A DNA stretch of 64,000 nucleotides from DATDIC01 sp963777625 (GTDB lineage Bacteria > Pseudomonadota > Alphaproteobacteria > Acetobacterales > Acetobacteraceae): the NCBI GenBank assembly GCA_963777625.1, contig CAVZRO010000040.1, forward strand, positions 1 through 64,000, written 5' to 3'. The position numbers and the translations under genes were made by a program. The notes below the pieces were generated by a model, which saw only the letters and a program-made list of their open reading frames with translations, had not been told where the DNA came from and searched no databases. Shown piece by piece: positions 8,752-18,760 of this stretch (position 1 is its first letter; each line of letters opens with the position of its first letter).

Positions 8752-10083
8752 ATGAGTATGCTTGCCTCCGCCGTTGATCTGCCCGAGCCGAGCGGAGCGG
8801 ACCTGCTTTCCGCCCGACCGCAGTTCACGATGCATGCAATGGATGGTCTGTTGCTTGATGGCGTGCCGCTGAACGCCGTCGCGGATGCGCTGGGGACACC
8901 GGTCTGGGTCTATTCCGCGGCAACCATGCGCGCGCGATACTTGGCCTTCGCCTCGGCGCTGCACGAAGCGAGCCTCGACTGCCACATTCATTACGCGGTC
9001 AAGGCGAACGACCTGCTCGCCGTGCTGCGCGTGCTTGCCAATGCGGGCGCAGGCGTCGACGTGGTAAGCGAGGGCGAGCTGATGCGTGCCCGCGAGGCGG
9101 GGATACCGGCCGACCGTATCGTGTTCTCGGGGGTCGGGAAATCGGCCGGCGACCTGCGCTTGGCGTTGGCCGAGGACATCGCGCAGGTCAACGTGGAAAG
9201 CGGCGAAGAGCTCGAGATGCTGTCGGCCAGGGCGGCCGGCATTGGGCGCGCGGCGCGTATTGCCCTGCGGATCAACCCCGATATCGACGCCGGCACTCAC
9301 AGCAAGATCAGTACCGGCCGAGCGCGTGACAAGTTCGGAATCCCGTTCGGTGATGCCGTCTCATTATATGCCCGTGCGAGCGAACTGCCCGGCGTCCAGC
9401 CGGTGGGCTTGGCCGTGCATATCGGCAGCCAGATTGGCTCGATTGGGCCGTATCGCGAAGCATATGGCCGGCTAGCAGCATTGGTGCGCGAACTGCGCAG
9501 CGCGGGGCATTCCGTCCGCACCGTCGATTGCGGCGGCGGACTCGGCATCGCGTACCGCAATCAACCTACTGTCAGCCCCACGGCCCTGGCGGGCGCGTTG
9601 CGCGTTGCGTTCAGAGGGCTGGACGTCAGGCTGATTGTCGAACCAGGACGATGGCTAATCGGACCGGCCGGCGTGTTGCTCGCCTCTGTGTTGCTGGTCA
9701 AGAATGCCGGGCGCCGGTTCGTGGTGCTCGACGCCGCCATGAACGACCTGCTCCGTCCCGCGTTGTATGATGCCTGGCACGGTATCGTGCCGGTCTCAGC
9801 GGTGGACGCGCTCGGCCCGCCCATGTCCGTGGATGTCGTCGGACCGGTTTGCGAGACCGCCGATACGTTCGCACGCAACCGCGCGCTGCCACCGCTGGCC
9901 CCGAATGCACGCGTGGCGATTCTGGATGCCGGGGCGTATGGTGCGGTGATGAGTTCAACCTACAATGCTCGTCCGTTTGCGGGCGCTGCAATGATCGATG
10001 GTGACCGCTGGGATGTCGTGCGGACACGGCAGTCGCATGCGGCGCTGTGGCAGGACGAACACGTTCCAGGGTGGCTCGCATGA
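8752..10083 (+). CDS. lysA: Diaminopimelate decarboxylase
   Basis: A 443-residue fold-III PLP enzyme that decarboxylates meso-diaminopimelate to lysine. The PLP lysine is K84 in HYAVKAND; VDVVSEGELMRA, HIGSQIG and the glycine-rich DCGGGLG bind substrate and phosphate; the active-site cysteine of the other subunit is C367 in GPVCETADTFA. The start ATG at 8752 gives MSMLASAVD; a later ATG at 8830 is possible. It lies 105 bp after the lipoprotein gene and its stop overlaps the next ATG as ATGA, so argH, the lipoprotein, lysA and the DUF4175 gene probably form one operon. Confidence 0.95.
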   Translation: MSMLASAVDLPEPSGADLLSARPQFTMHAMDGLLLDGVPLNAVADALGTPVWVYSAATMRARYLAFASALHEASLDCHIHYAVKANDLLAVLRVLANAGAGVDVVSEGELMRAREAGIPADRIVFSGVGKSAGDLRLALAEDIAQVNVESGEELEMLSARAAGIGRAARIALRINPDIDAGTHSKISTGRARDKFGIPFGDAVSLYARASELPGVQPVGLAVHIGSQIGSIGPYREAYGRLAALVRELRSAGHSVRTVDCGGGLGIAYRNQPTVSPTALAGALRVAFRGLDVRLIVEPGRWLIGPAGVLLASVLLVKNAGRRFVVLDAAMNDLLRPALYDAWHGIVPVSAVDALGPPMSVDVVGPVCETADTFARNRALPPLAPNARVAILDAGAYGAVMSSTYNARPFAGAAMIDGDRWDVVRTRQSHAALWQDEHVPGWLA

Positions 10084-12616
10084 CCCCGCCTGACAACAAA
10101 TTCCCTGCGTTGGAGCGTCAGTTGCGGGTCCGCCGGACGCTCGCCAAGGGAGCGCTTCTGTTTGAGCGCCTGTGGCCCGCCTTGTGGCCGCCGCTGGGGG
10201 TGATCGGCCTGTGGGTCTGCCTGAGCCTGCTCAATGTGCTGACCGACTTGCCGCCATTTCTTCACCTCGCCGTATTGGCGGCGGGAGGAGTGGCGGTACT
10301 CGTGCTGCTCGGTCGGGGGCTGCGGGGCCTTGCGACACCGGACGAGGCGGCTGCGGACCGTCGGCTGGAGCATGCTTCCGGATTGCGTCACCGTCCGTTG
10401 TCGGTTCTGCGAGATCGGCCGACTGTCGCGGACGAGGCGGGGCAGGCCATGTGGCAGGCGCACGTCGTCCGCGCCGTCAATCAAATCCGCCGTCTTCGCG
10501 TCGGCGTGCCGCATCCGGGATTGGCTCGCCGCGACCCGCATGCCCTGCGCGCCGGCCTGGTGGTGGGCCTGGTCGCCTGTTTCGGGATCGCCGGAAGCGA
10601 TTCGCCGGCGCGGCTGCTCGCCTCCTTGGAGCCCGCCCTGCCCCGCGCGACCGCTGCCCCGGCAACTCAGCTTCAGGCCTGGATCACGCCGCCCGCGTAC
10701 ACACACATCGCCCCGCTATTTCTGAAGCCGGAGATACATGCGCTGTCAGTTCCCGCGGGGTCCCACCTTACCGTCAGCGTTACCGGCGGCGTAGGCACGC
10801 CAGGTACCTGTCGCTGGACGGCCGCTCGACTGGTTTCAAGCGGCTCGATCAGGGCAGCTTCCAGGCGGATCAGGACTTGGTTGCCGGCGGCCATCTGGCG
10901 GTGCGCCGCGATGGTGGCGACCTCGCGGGGTGGGATCTGACCGTCGTTGCGGATCAACCGCCCACCGCTGCCTGGGCCGAACCGCCCGGGCCGGCTCCCG
11001 CTGACCCGCAGCATGTGCGCCTGCCGTGGCGCACGTCGGATGATTACGGCGTGGTTTCACTCAGCCTTGAGATGCGGCTGCGCGAGCGTCCGTCGGCCGC
11101 GCCGATCATCATCAACATCCCCATTGCCGGCGAGCCGAAATCTGCGCAGGGCGTTAATGAACAGGATCTGACGGCAAGCCCGTGGGCCGGCCTGGCAGTT
11201 ACCGCCCGGCTGCTGGCGCGGGATTCGCCGGGACAATTGGGCCGCAGTGCCGACGCTGTGTTCACACTGCCTGAGCGAGACTTTCACAACCCGGTTGCCC
11301 GTGCCCTGATTGCCATCCGGAAAGGGCTCAGCTTGCGTCCGGATGACAGAGACACCGCCGTCGCGGGTCTCGATGCTCTGCTGATGGCCCACAAGGCGTT
11401 CGGAGACGATTACGGAGCCTACGTCAACCTGAGCGGCATCTACTATCTTCTCGAACATGATCAGTCCGCGGGAGCCATTCCGCAGGCTCAGCAGCAGATG
11501 TGGGAACTCGCCCTGCACATGGAGGAAGGTGGCCTCGATCGCACCGCTCGCGCTCTGGAGCAGGCTCGCCAGGCGGCGCAAGACGCGTTGCAGAAGGCAA
11601 TGCAGAATCCTACGGATACCAACCGCCAGGCACTGGAGCAGCGGCTGCGGGAGCTGGAGCAGGCGATCCAGAACCGCATGCAGGCGCTGATGGACCAGTT
11701 ACGGCAGAACGGTCAGCAACTGCCGCCCAATGCCGACGCGCGGCGCATGAACAGCCAGGACATGCAGCGGCTTGCCGAGCAGGCCCGCGAAGCCGCCCGT
11801 CAGGGTCGGATGCAGGACGCGCAGCAGCGTATGGCCGAACTTGAACGCATGCTGGACGCCTTGCGGAACGCCCGTCCGATGACCGCCGAGGAGATGCGGC
11901 GGGCCCAGCAGCGACAGCGCGGGCAACAGCAAATGGGGGCGTTACAGGACATGATCGGCCGGCAGGGCGGCCTGCTGGACCATACCCAAAGCAGGCAGCA
12001 ATCAGCAAATCCGGACGAACAGGGAGATAGTGCGACCGGCAGCCAGGCGCCCAATTCAGCACAGCAACGGGAGGCGGACCAGCGTGTCCAGCAGGCACTG
12101 CGCCGCGCCCTGGGCGAGATGATGCAGCAGTTCGGCGATCTGACCGGAAAAATTCCGCAAAGCCTCGGCGAAGCGGATCAGGACATGCGTGGCGCAGCGC
12201 AGGCGCTCGGCCAGGGGCAGGACAAGGCGGCGGGGGACGCCGAGGAGCAAGCCATCGAGGCACTGCAGAAGGGCGGCCAGCAAATGAGCCAGCAGATGGC
12301 CCAGCAGTTTGGCAACGGCCAGGCTGGCGAGGGTAGCCAGCCGGGCGATCAGCCGGGCCTCGCCTTGCAGGACGGACCGGATGATGGGCCGGGGTTTGGT
12401 CCCCTGCCCGGTCATGCCGGACGCCGCGATCCGCTCGGGCGTCGCTTCGGCGAAGGTCATAACGGCGCCGACGAAACCGACGATGTGACCGTGCCGGACC
12501 AAGCTGCCCGGCAGCGCGCCCAGGAGATCGAGCAGACGTTGCGCGAACGCGGCGCCGACCGCTCCCGTCCGCAGGAAGAGCTGGATTACATCAGCCGCCT
12601 GCTGAAGCAGTTCTAA
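10080..12616 (+). CDS. DUF4175 / TIGR02302 membrane protein, one net -1 frameshift
   Basis: The first frame (10080 to about 10800) gives two membrane segments near residues 35-85 (LGVIGLWVCLSLLNVL and LHLAVLAAGGVAVLVLLG) and a third near 155-175, followed by WITPPAYTHIAP and a beta-rich stretch ending VTGGVGTP. The second frame resumes YLSLDGRSTGFKRLDQGSF and runs to 12616 with a long Gln-rich coiled coil (LEQAIQNRMQALMDQLRQ and repeats of MAQQ) and a conserved end (ELDYISRLLKQF). The shift lies near 10795-10806; total length 2,537 nt fits one lost base in about 845 codons. Function is unknown. It is coupled to lysA through ATGA. Either a sequencing error or a recent mutation explains the break. 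Confidence 0.8.
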
Positions 12617-12721
12617 CCCCGGCAGCGGCTGGTGTTCCCGCACTGGCCTTCCATCCGTCGGCCTTGCTAGAGTGGGGAACGATTCGCCGGTTCACCGGCG
12701 CGATCGCTCGAGGTGAACAGA

Positions 12722-13846
12722 ATGAAACTAAAGGCGGATCGCGCCTCCTTGCTCAAGGCGCTGGCTCACGTTCAGAGCGTGGTCGAGAAGCGCAATACCA
12801 TTCCGATTCTGGCCAACGTCATGCTGACAGTGCGCGACGGCACGCTGACGCTCACTGCCACCGACATGGAAATTGCCATCGTCGAGGATGTTCCGGCCAG
12901 CGCGTCGCGTAACGGCGCCTGCACCGCCCCCGCGGCGACGTTGTACGAAATCGTCCGCAAGCTGCCCGATAACGCAGAGATCGAACTCGACCACCCGGGC
13001 GGTGATGCGCAGCTGGAACTGCGCGCTGGCCGCTACGACACCAAGCTGGTGGTGCTGCCGACCGAGGATTTCCCGGCCATGACCGCCGGGGCGCTGCCGC
13101 ATCGCTTCAGTGTGTCAGCCATGCAGCTTCGGGGGCTGATCGATCGTACCCGCTTCGCGATCAGTACGGAGGAGACGCGCTATTATCTGAACGGAATCTA
13201 CCTCCATGCCGCCGAAAGCGACGGAACCCGCGTGCTACGCGCGGTAGCGACCGATGGACACCGGCTCGCCCGCGTGGAGGAACCGCTGCCGGAAGGTGCT
13301 GGCCAGATGCCTGGCGTCATCATCCCCCGCAAGACGGTGACTGAGCTGCGCAAACTGCTGGAGGAGGTTTCCGGTAATGTAGAGCTCGGTCTCTCCGATA
13401 CCCGCGTCCAATTCCGTGTCGAATCCGTGCTGCTGACCAGTAAGCTGATTGATGGGACCTTTCCGGAATATGAGCGCGTCATCCCGCGCGGGAACGACAA
13501 GGTGCTGCGCGTCGGCAAAAAGGATTTCTCCGATGCGGTGGGGCGGGTCTCGGCCATCTCCACCGAGCGCTCCCGGCCGGTGAAACTGTCCCTGCAGCGG
13601 GACCGCCTGGAACTCTCAGCATCGAGCCCCGAGCAGGGGACAGCCACCGAGGAACTGGACTCCGACCGGGTGAAATACGACGCTGGACCGCTCGAGATCG
13701 GGTTCCAGGCGCGGTACCTGAACGACATTACCGACCAGATCAGCGAGTCCGTGGAGTTCTGTTTCGCTGACGGCTCGGCGCCGACCATTGTGAGGGATGC
13801 AGGCGATGCCAGCGCGCTTTACGTGCTGATGCCGATGCGTGTGTAG
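12722..13846 (+). CDS. dnaN: DNA polymerase III beta subunit (sliding clamp)
   Basis: A 374-residue clamp that encircles DNA and tethers the replicase. It reads as three repeated domains from MKLKADRASLLKALAHVQ through RNTIPILANVML, TRFAISTEETRYYLNGIYL and VATDGHRLARVEE, to the family ending YVLMPMRV, which fits the usual length. The ATG at 12722 has GAGGTG eight bases upstream; an in-frame ATG nine bases earlier is less family-like. The stop region overlaps recF by 8 bp. No dnaA gene precedes it. Confidence 0.97.
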   Translation: MKLKADRASLLKALAHVQSVVEKRNTIPILANVMLTVRDGTLTLTATDMEIAIVEDVPASASRNGACTAPAATLYEIVRKLPDNAEIELDHPGGDAQLELRAGRYDTKLVVLPTEDFPAMTAGALPHRFSVSAMQLRGLIDRTRFAISTEETRYYLNGIYLHAAESDGTRVLRAVATDGHRLARVEEPLPEGAGQMPGVIIPRKTVTELRKLLEEVSGNVELGLSDTRVQFRVESVLLTSKLIDGTFPEYERVIPRGNDKVLRVGKKDFSDAVGRVSAISTERSRPVKLSLQRDRLELSASSPEQGTATEELDSDRVKYDAGPLEIGFQARYLNDITDQISESVEFCFADGSAPTIVRDAGDASALYVLMPMRV

Positions 13847-15071
13847 CGAGTCAGCAGCGGGCGATACGGAGGAAGCGGCCGGCACCGGAATCGACCCCCA
13901 ACTGCGCCTGGTGCGGCTACAACTGACTGATTTCCGAAACTACGCGGCCCTCACTTGGTGCCCCGGTGCTCGCATTAGCGTGCTGTTCGGCCCGAACGGC
14001 AGCGGCAAGACCAATTTGCTGGAAGCGGTCTCGCTGCTGGTCCCCGGACGCGGGCTGCGGTCGGCGCGGACCGTCGATGTGGCTCGTGTCGGGCCGGGAG
14101 CCAGCCGCCGATGGGCGGCGGCGGGGCGGTTGGCCACCGCCGCCGAGCCGGTGCTTATCGAGACAGGCATCTTGCCCGACGGACCGCCCGATCGGCGTGT
14201 TTTCCGCATCGACGGCGCCGCGCCGCGCAGCCAGGCGGAAATTGCCGCGCGGGTCGCCGCAGTCTGGCTCACGCCGCAGATGGACCGGCTATTTCAGGAG
14301 CCAGCGTCCGGGCGCCGCCGTTTCCTGGACCGGCTGGTATGGGCGCTGGAGCCGGCCCACGCGCGGGAGATTGCAGCGCATGACGCGGCAATGAGCGGGC
14401 GCAACAGGCTGCTGGCGACCAACATCGCGGATTTGGCGTGGCTCGCTGCACTCGAGGACACGATGGCACGCCACGCCGTCGCGGCGACGGCAGCACGCAT
14501 GAGCCTGGTCGCCCGCCTGGGCCGGGCACTGGCGGGCGGAGTAGTCGATGGGTTCCCGCCGGTGCGGATCGCGCTGGAATGCCCGATTGCCTCTCGGCTG
14601 GCCGAGGAGCCGGCGATCGAGGTGGAAGAATGGCTGCGTCTCGAACTGGCAGCCCGACGCGTACCAGATAAGGCGGCCGGCTCGGCCGGCGTGGGAGCGC
14701 ATCGCTGCGACATGGTACTGACCGACCTGGCCGGGATGCCAGCCGGCCGCGCCAGTACCGGCGAGCAGAAGACGATGCTGCTGACCGTGATACTGGGCCA
14801 TGCCGGGCTGATCGCCGAGGCGCGGGGGTTCGCTCCCTTGCTGCTCCTCGACGAGCCGGCGGTGCATCTCGATCCGGCGCGGCGTCTCGCCCTGTACGCA
14901 GCGCTGGAAAGGCTGCCAGCCCAGGTGCTGCTGACCGGCACCGACGCAGACACGTTCCTGCCGCTGGCGGATCACGCGGAGGGACTGCGCGCCGGAGACG
15001 GACGCCTTGTCGGGGACCGGCGTTTTTCCTCGCGGTCATCCGAATCCGCCCCTGTCGCTCGATCGCTGTAG
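13839..15071 (+). CDS. recF: Recombination/repair ATPase RecF
   Basis: A 410-residue SMC-like ATPase that loads RecA at gaps. LRLVRLQLTDFRNYAALTW leads to Walker A GPNGSGKTN near residues 51-58; the signature region RASTGEQKTMLLTVIL and Walker B LLLLDEPAVHLD follow near 300-345. The RecF hallmark WLTPQMDRLF, then SGRRRFLDRLVW, is present. The start is GTG at 13839, inside the last codons of dnaN, which suggests coupling. The N-terminal leader of about 20 residues before LRLVRL is longer than in most RecF proteins. Confidence 0.94.
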   Translation: MCSESAAGDTEEAAGTGIDPQLRLVRLQLTDFRNYAALTWCPGARISVLFGPNGSGKTNLLEAVSLLVPGRGLRSARTVDVARVGPGASRRWAAAGRLATAAEPVLIETGILPDGPPDRRVFRIDGAAPRSQAEIAARVAAVWLTPQMDRLFQEPASGRRRFLDRLVWALEPAHAREIAAHDAAMSGRNRLLATNIADLAWLAALEDTMARHAVAATAARMSLVARLGRALAGGVVDGFPPVRIALECPIASRLAEEPAIEVEEWLRLELAARRVPDKAAGSAGVGAHRCDMVLTDLAGMPAGRASTGEQKTMLLTVILGHAGLIAEARGFAPLLLLDEPAVHLDPARRLALYAALERLPAQVLLTGTDADTFLPLADHAEGLRAGDGRLVGDRRFSSRSSESAPVARSL

Positions 15072-15072
15072 C

Positions 15073-15100
15073 GGCTATATATTTAGAGTATCCAATACAA
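15073..15100 (+). promoter_or_regulatory. AT-rich stretch before gyrB, possible promoter
   Basis: The 49-bp gap between recF and gyrB begins with an unusually AT-rich run (ctatatatttagagtatcc) in very GC-rich surroundings. It could hold a -10 element for gyrB, but no clear -35 partner was identified. Confidence 0.25.
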
Positions 15101-15120
15101 CTCCGGAGTCGCCCGTCGGC

Positions 15121-17565
15121 ATGTCTGAAAACGCCGCGCCCCAGCCTGATTCCGACCCGCAGGCGGCCGCTTATGATGCGTCCTCGATTTCCGTCCTCAA
15201 GGGGCTGGATGCCGTTCGCAAGCGGCCCGGAATGTATATCGGGGACACGGATGACGGGTCCGGCCTGCATCACATGGCGTTCGAGGTCATCGACAACGCC
15301 GTGGATGAAGCGCAGGCAGGCTTTGCGACCCGCTGCGATGTAGTGCTCAACGGCGACGGCAGTGTAACGGTCAGCGACAACGGACGCGGCATTCCCACGG
15401 ATATCCACGCGGAGGAAGGCGTGTCCGCCGCCGAGGTGGTGCTGACCCGGCTACATGCGGGCGGCAAATTCAACCAGAACTCCTACAAAGTCTCAGGCGG
15501 GCTGCATGGCGTCGGCGCCGCGGTCGTGAACGCGCTGTCGGAGTGGATGGAGGTCCGCATATGGCGCGACGGCCATGAGCATATAATCCGCTTCCGCGAC
15601 GGGGACGCCGAGGCGCCGTTGTCGGTTGTTGGACCGGCCAATCACCCGAGCGGGACCGAGGTCACGTTCAAACCGAGCCCGGCCACGTTCACCCACACCG
15701 AGTTTGACTTCAACCTGCTGGAACGGCGGCTGCGCGAGCTGGCATTCCTGAATTCCGGGCTGACCATCGTGCTGCGTGACGAACGCCACACGCCGGCGCA
15801 GGAAGCCATCATGCGCTACGATGGCGGGCTGGTGGCGTTCGTGGAATGGCTCGATCGAGCCAAGATGCCGGTATTCGCGCCGCCGATCAGCCTGAAGACG
15901 GCAGATGACCAACAAGGCATACGGGTCGAGTTCGCGCTGTCCTGGAACGACAGTTTCCACGAAACCATGCTATGTTTCACCAACAACATCCCGCAGCGGG
16001 ACGGCGGCACCCATCTTGCCGGTTTCCGCGCGGCGCTGACCCGTGCAGTGACGAAATATGCCGAAGGCATGGGCAAGAAGGATCAGTTGCAGCTCGTCGG
16101 CGACGACATGCGCGAAGGCATGACTGCCGTGCTGTCGGTGAAGGTCCCGGACCCGAAATTCTCCTCGCAGACCAAGGACAAGCTGGTCAGCTCCGAAGTG
16201 CAGCCGGCGGTGCAGGCAGCGGCAAATGACGCGATCGCGCACTGGTTCGAGACGCACCCGAAAGAGGCCAAATCGGTCGTCCAGAAGGTTATGGATGCGG
16301 CTGCGGCGCGCGAGGCAGCGCGGAAGGCTCGTGAGCTGACACGGCGCAAGGGCGTGCTCGACATTTCGACCCTTCCGGGCAAGCTGGCCGACTGCCAGGA
16401 GCGGGATCCGGCGAAATCGGAGATCTTCATCGTCGAGGGCGATTCCGCCGGCGGCTCGGCCAAGCAGGGGCGGGACAGGAAGTTTCAAGCGATATTGCCG
16501 CTGAAGGGCAAGATCCTGAATGTCGAGCGGGCGCGCTTCGACCGCATGCTGGGCAGCCAGGAGATTGGCACCCTGATCACGGCCCTCGGCACCGGCATCG
16601 GCCGGGGCGACCCGGAACAAGGCGGTTTCGATGTGAAGAAGCTGCGTTACCACCGCATCGTGATCATGACGGATGCCGACGTGGACGGCTCTCATATCCG
16701 CACGCTGCTGCTGACATTCTTTTTCCGACAGATGCCGCAGTTGATCGACCGAGGACACCTGTTCATCGCTCAGCCGCCGCTCTATCGCGCAAAGCGTGGC
16801 AACGACGAACGCTATCTGAAAGGCGACGAAGCGCTGGAGGATTTCCTGCTCGACAAAGCGCTGGCGGACGCGCGCCTGAGCTATGCCGACGGCCGGGTGT
16901 TCGAGAAGGCCGATCTGGCAGCGGAAATCAGCTGGCTGCGCGAGGCGACTCTGAGGTTGCGGCGGTTGTCGACCACCGCTCCCGTGGAGCTGCTGGAGCA
17001 GGCGGCGATCGCCGGAGCACTGATCGCCGATCCGGTGCGTGCCGTGGCTGCCGCGCCGCGCTTGGCTGGGCGGCTCGATGCGGTATCAGCGCAGAACGAA
17101 CGTGGCTGGGTAGTGGCCGCGGACGGCACTGGGTTGACTCTGGGCCGAGTGGTGCGCGGCGTGACGGAAAAATACACACTCGATCCGGCGGCGCTGCGCA
17201 GCGCCGAAGCCCGCTGGCTATCGGAGCGGGCCGATGCGCTCAGCGCGCGATTTAACGAGCCGGCACGGCTGAAGCTGGATGCGCAGGACGTGGAGGTCGC
17301 TGGCCCGGCGACAGCATTCGACCGCGTGATGGCGCATGGACGTCGTGGGCTCACAATCCAGCAATTTAAAGGTCTGGGAGAGATGAACCCCGACCAGCTC
17401 TGGCATACCACGCTCGATCCGGCGGCGCGTACCCTGTTGCAGGTGAAAGTGGGGGATGTTGAAGATGCGGCTCAGGTATTCAGCACGCTGATGGGTGACG
17501 TGGTTGAGCCAAGGCGGGAGTTCATTGTCGGGAACGCGTTGAAGGTTGCCAATCTGGACGTCTAA
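15121..17565 (+). CDS. gyrB: DNA gyrase subunit B
   Basis: An 814-residue ATPase subunit of gyrase. It opens with SSISVLKGLDAVRKRPGMYIG and the GHKL sites DNAVDEA, DNGRGIP and GGLHGVGAAVVNALS. The TOPRIM domain has EGDSAGG near residue 439, PLKGKILNVERAR and DADVDGSHI near 519, and the protein ends with RRREFI-like EPRREFIVGNALKVANLDV. ATG 15121 starts the family sequence 49 bp after recF. With dnaN and recF it forms the common dnaN-recF-gyrB order. Confidence 0.97.
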   Translation: MSENAAPQPDSDPQAAAYDASSISVLKGLDAVRKRPGMYIGDTDDGSGLHHMAFEVIDNAVDEAQAGFATRCDVVLNGDGSVTVSDNGRGIPTDIHAEEGVSAAEVVLTRLHAGGKFNQNSYKVSGGLHGVGAAVVNALSEWMEVRIWRDGHEHIIRFRDGDAEAPLSVVGPANHPSGTEVTFKPSPATFTHTEFDFNLLERRLRELAFLNSGLTIVLRDERHTPAQEAIMRYDGGLVAFVEWLDRAKMPVFAPPISLKTADDQQGIRVEFALSWNDSFHETMLCFTNNIPQRDGGTHLAGFRAALTRAVTKYAEGMGKKDQLQLVGDDMREGMTAVLSVKVPDPKFSSQTKDKLVSSEVQPAVQAAANDAIAHWFETHPKEAKSVVQKVMDAAAAREAARKARELTRRKGVLDISTLPGKLADCQERDPAKSEIFIVEGDSAGGSAKQGRDRKFQAILPLKGKILNVERARFDRMLGSQEIGTLITALGTGIGRGDPEQGGFDVKKLRYHRIVIMTDADVDGSHIRTLLLTFFFRQMPQLIDRGHLFIAQPPLYRAKRGNDERYLKGDEALEDFLLDKALADARLSYADGRVFEKADLAAEISWLREATLRLRRLSTTAPVELLEQAAIAGALIADPVRAVAAAPRLAGRLDAVSAQNERGWVVAADGTGLTLGRVVRGVTEKYTLDPAALRSAEARWLSERADALSARFNEPARLKLDAQDVEVAGPATAFDRVMAHGRRGLTIQQFKGLGEMNPDQLWHTTLDPAARTLLQVKVGDVEDAAQVFSTLMGDVVEPRREFIVGNALKVANLDV

Positions 17566-17932
17566 TCTCGCCTGAGCCATCAGCGCAGCCCTTGGCCTCC
17601 CCGCTCCTACTGGAAATGTGATTACAGCTACGATCACGCCCGCACACGCCGGTCGCAGCTCGGCGAGTTGAGCGCCGCCGCCACGGGGCCTGTTCGCCCC
17701 GCCGACGCTTGCAGGCGCGCACCGGTTGCCAGCACCGTGCCGCCCCACCGGGCGAGCCGATCGAGCGTCCGGGTCGAATTTGTTGGGAACAGAACCATCG
17801 GGCTGACCGATGGCGCCTCTGTCGCGGCGGGGGTTGTGGGTCGCGGAGTACCTGGCTGTTGCCCCCTTGGCAGTGCCAGAACGCATCTACACTCCGCAAG
17901 AGGGCAATCGACTCACCGTAGCGAGCAATGGC
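17566..17932. other. 367-bp gap between gyrB and the convergent phosphatase gene
   Basis: No reading frame here resembles a known protein, and no structured RNA or clear terminator was seen. Both flanking genes end here, so termination signals are expected but not evident. Confidence 0.5.
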
Positions 17933-18760
17933 TTATCCGCCCAGCAAGGTTTGGCGCAGCTCCTGCCAGGCTTCCTTATCCGTGGCGCAAAGCAGTCCGC
18001 CAGTGGTCTCCAGGGGCGTGTAAGGGGACTGATCAAACCGTGCCGAATAGCCGCCCGCTTCGCGATGCAGCAGCCAACCCGGCGCGTGATCCCAGGGAAA
18101 CAGGCGATTATACATCAGTGCATGACACTTGCCGCTGGCCGCAACCCGGTATTCGTGGCCGGCGCAGCGATAATTCCAGCTCGCTCCGAACCGTGGGAGC
18201 GCCGCGCAGACCCGGCTGCGCCGTGGCTCGGGCAGGAATTGCCAGGACAGAATCACGGCCATGTCGCCCAGACTCTGCGCGGCAGCCACGCGCAGATCGG
18301 ATCGGCCGCCATCCGGCGTTTCAATCCAGGCTCCTTCACCGCGCAATGCCAATGCCGTGTCATCGCCCATCGGATCATGGATAGCGGCCATGACGATCTC
18401 GCCGCGCACCAGCGCGGCCGCCATGACCGCGAACAGCGGCACTCCCGCAGCATAATTGAATGTGCCATCGATCGGATCGACCACGAATGCCAGATCAGCG
18501 CCGTTCAGGCGCGAGAGCGAAGCCGGATCGATGCTGGCAGCTTCCTCGCCGATCACGAGACTGCCCGGCCAGTTCGCCCCAAGATCAGCGGTGATGCGAC
18601 GTTCGGCGGCGAGGTCGGCTTCGGTGACGACGTCGTGTGGACCCGATTTCTCGCGCACCTCGCCTTCCTGTAGCCGGCGAAAACGTGGCAGCACCTCGGA
18701 CCGCGCCGCTTCCCGCAGCAGCACGGCGAGCTTGCTGGCGTCATTGGCCGAGAATGTCAT
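17933..18760 (-). CDS. Inositol monophosphatase-family phosphatase
   Basis: A 275-residue Mg-dependent phosphatase. The metal-binding motifs are present in order: GEEAA, DPIDGTFNYAAG and WDHAPGWLLHREAGG. The family includes inositol-1-phosphatase, histidinol phosphatase and CysQ-type bisphosphate nucleotidases; the sequence seen does not decide between them. The ATG at 18760 overlaps the stop of hflX by four bases, so the two are probably translated together as the last genes of the HAD - hfq - hflX run. Confidence 0.87.
   Translation of the reverse strand: MTFSANDASKLAVLLREAARSEVLPRFRRLQEGEVREKSGPHDVVTEADLAAERRITADLGANWPGSLVIGEEAASIDPASLSRLNGADLAFVVDPIDGTFNYAAGVPLFAVMAAALVRGEIVMAAIHDPMGDDTALALRGEGAWIETPDGGRSDLRVAAAQSLGDMAVILSWQFLPEPRRSRVCAALPRFGASWNYRCAGHEYRVAASGKCHALMYNRLFPWDHAPGWLLHREAGGYSARFDQSPYTPLETTGGLLCATDKEAWQELRQTLLGG

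Noticed and set aside
12617..12721. Replication origin before dnaN
   Set aside because: The gap is 105 bp, GC-rich and without recognisable DnaA boxes.
14269..15408. A 379-codon open frame on the minus strand
   Set aside because: It lies opposite recF and the start of gyrB, which are certain genes. Its translation is Arg/Pro-rich and unlike any family; long antisense frames are common at this GC content.
17566..17932. Small gene or structured RNA after gyrB
   Set aside because: No frame has a convincing start with family-like text, and no conserved fold was visible by eye.
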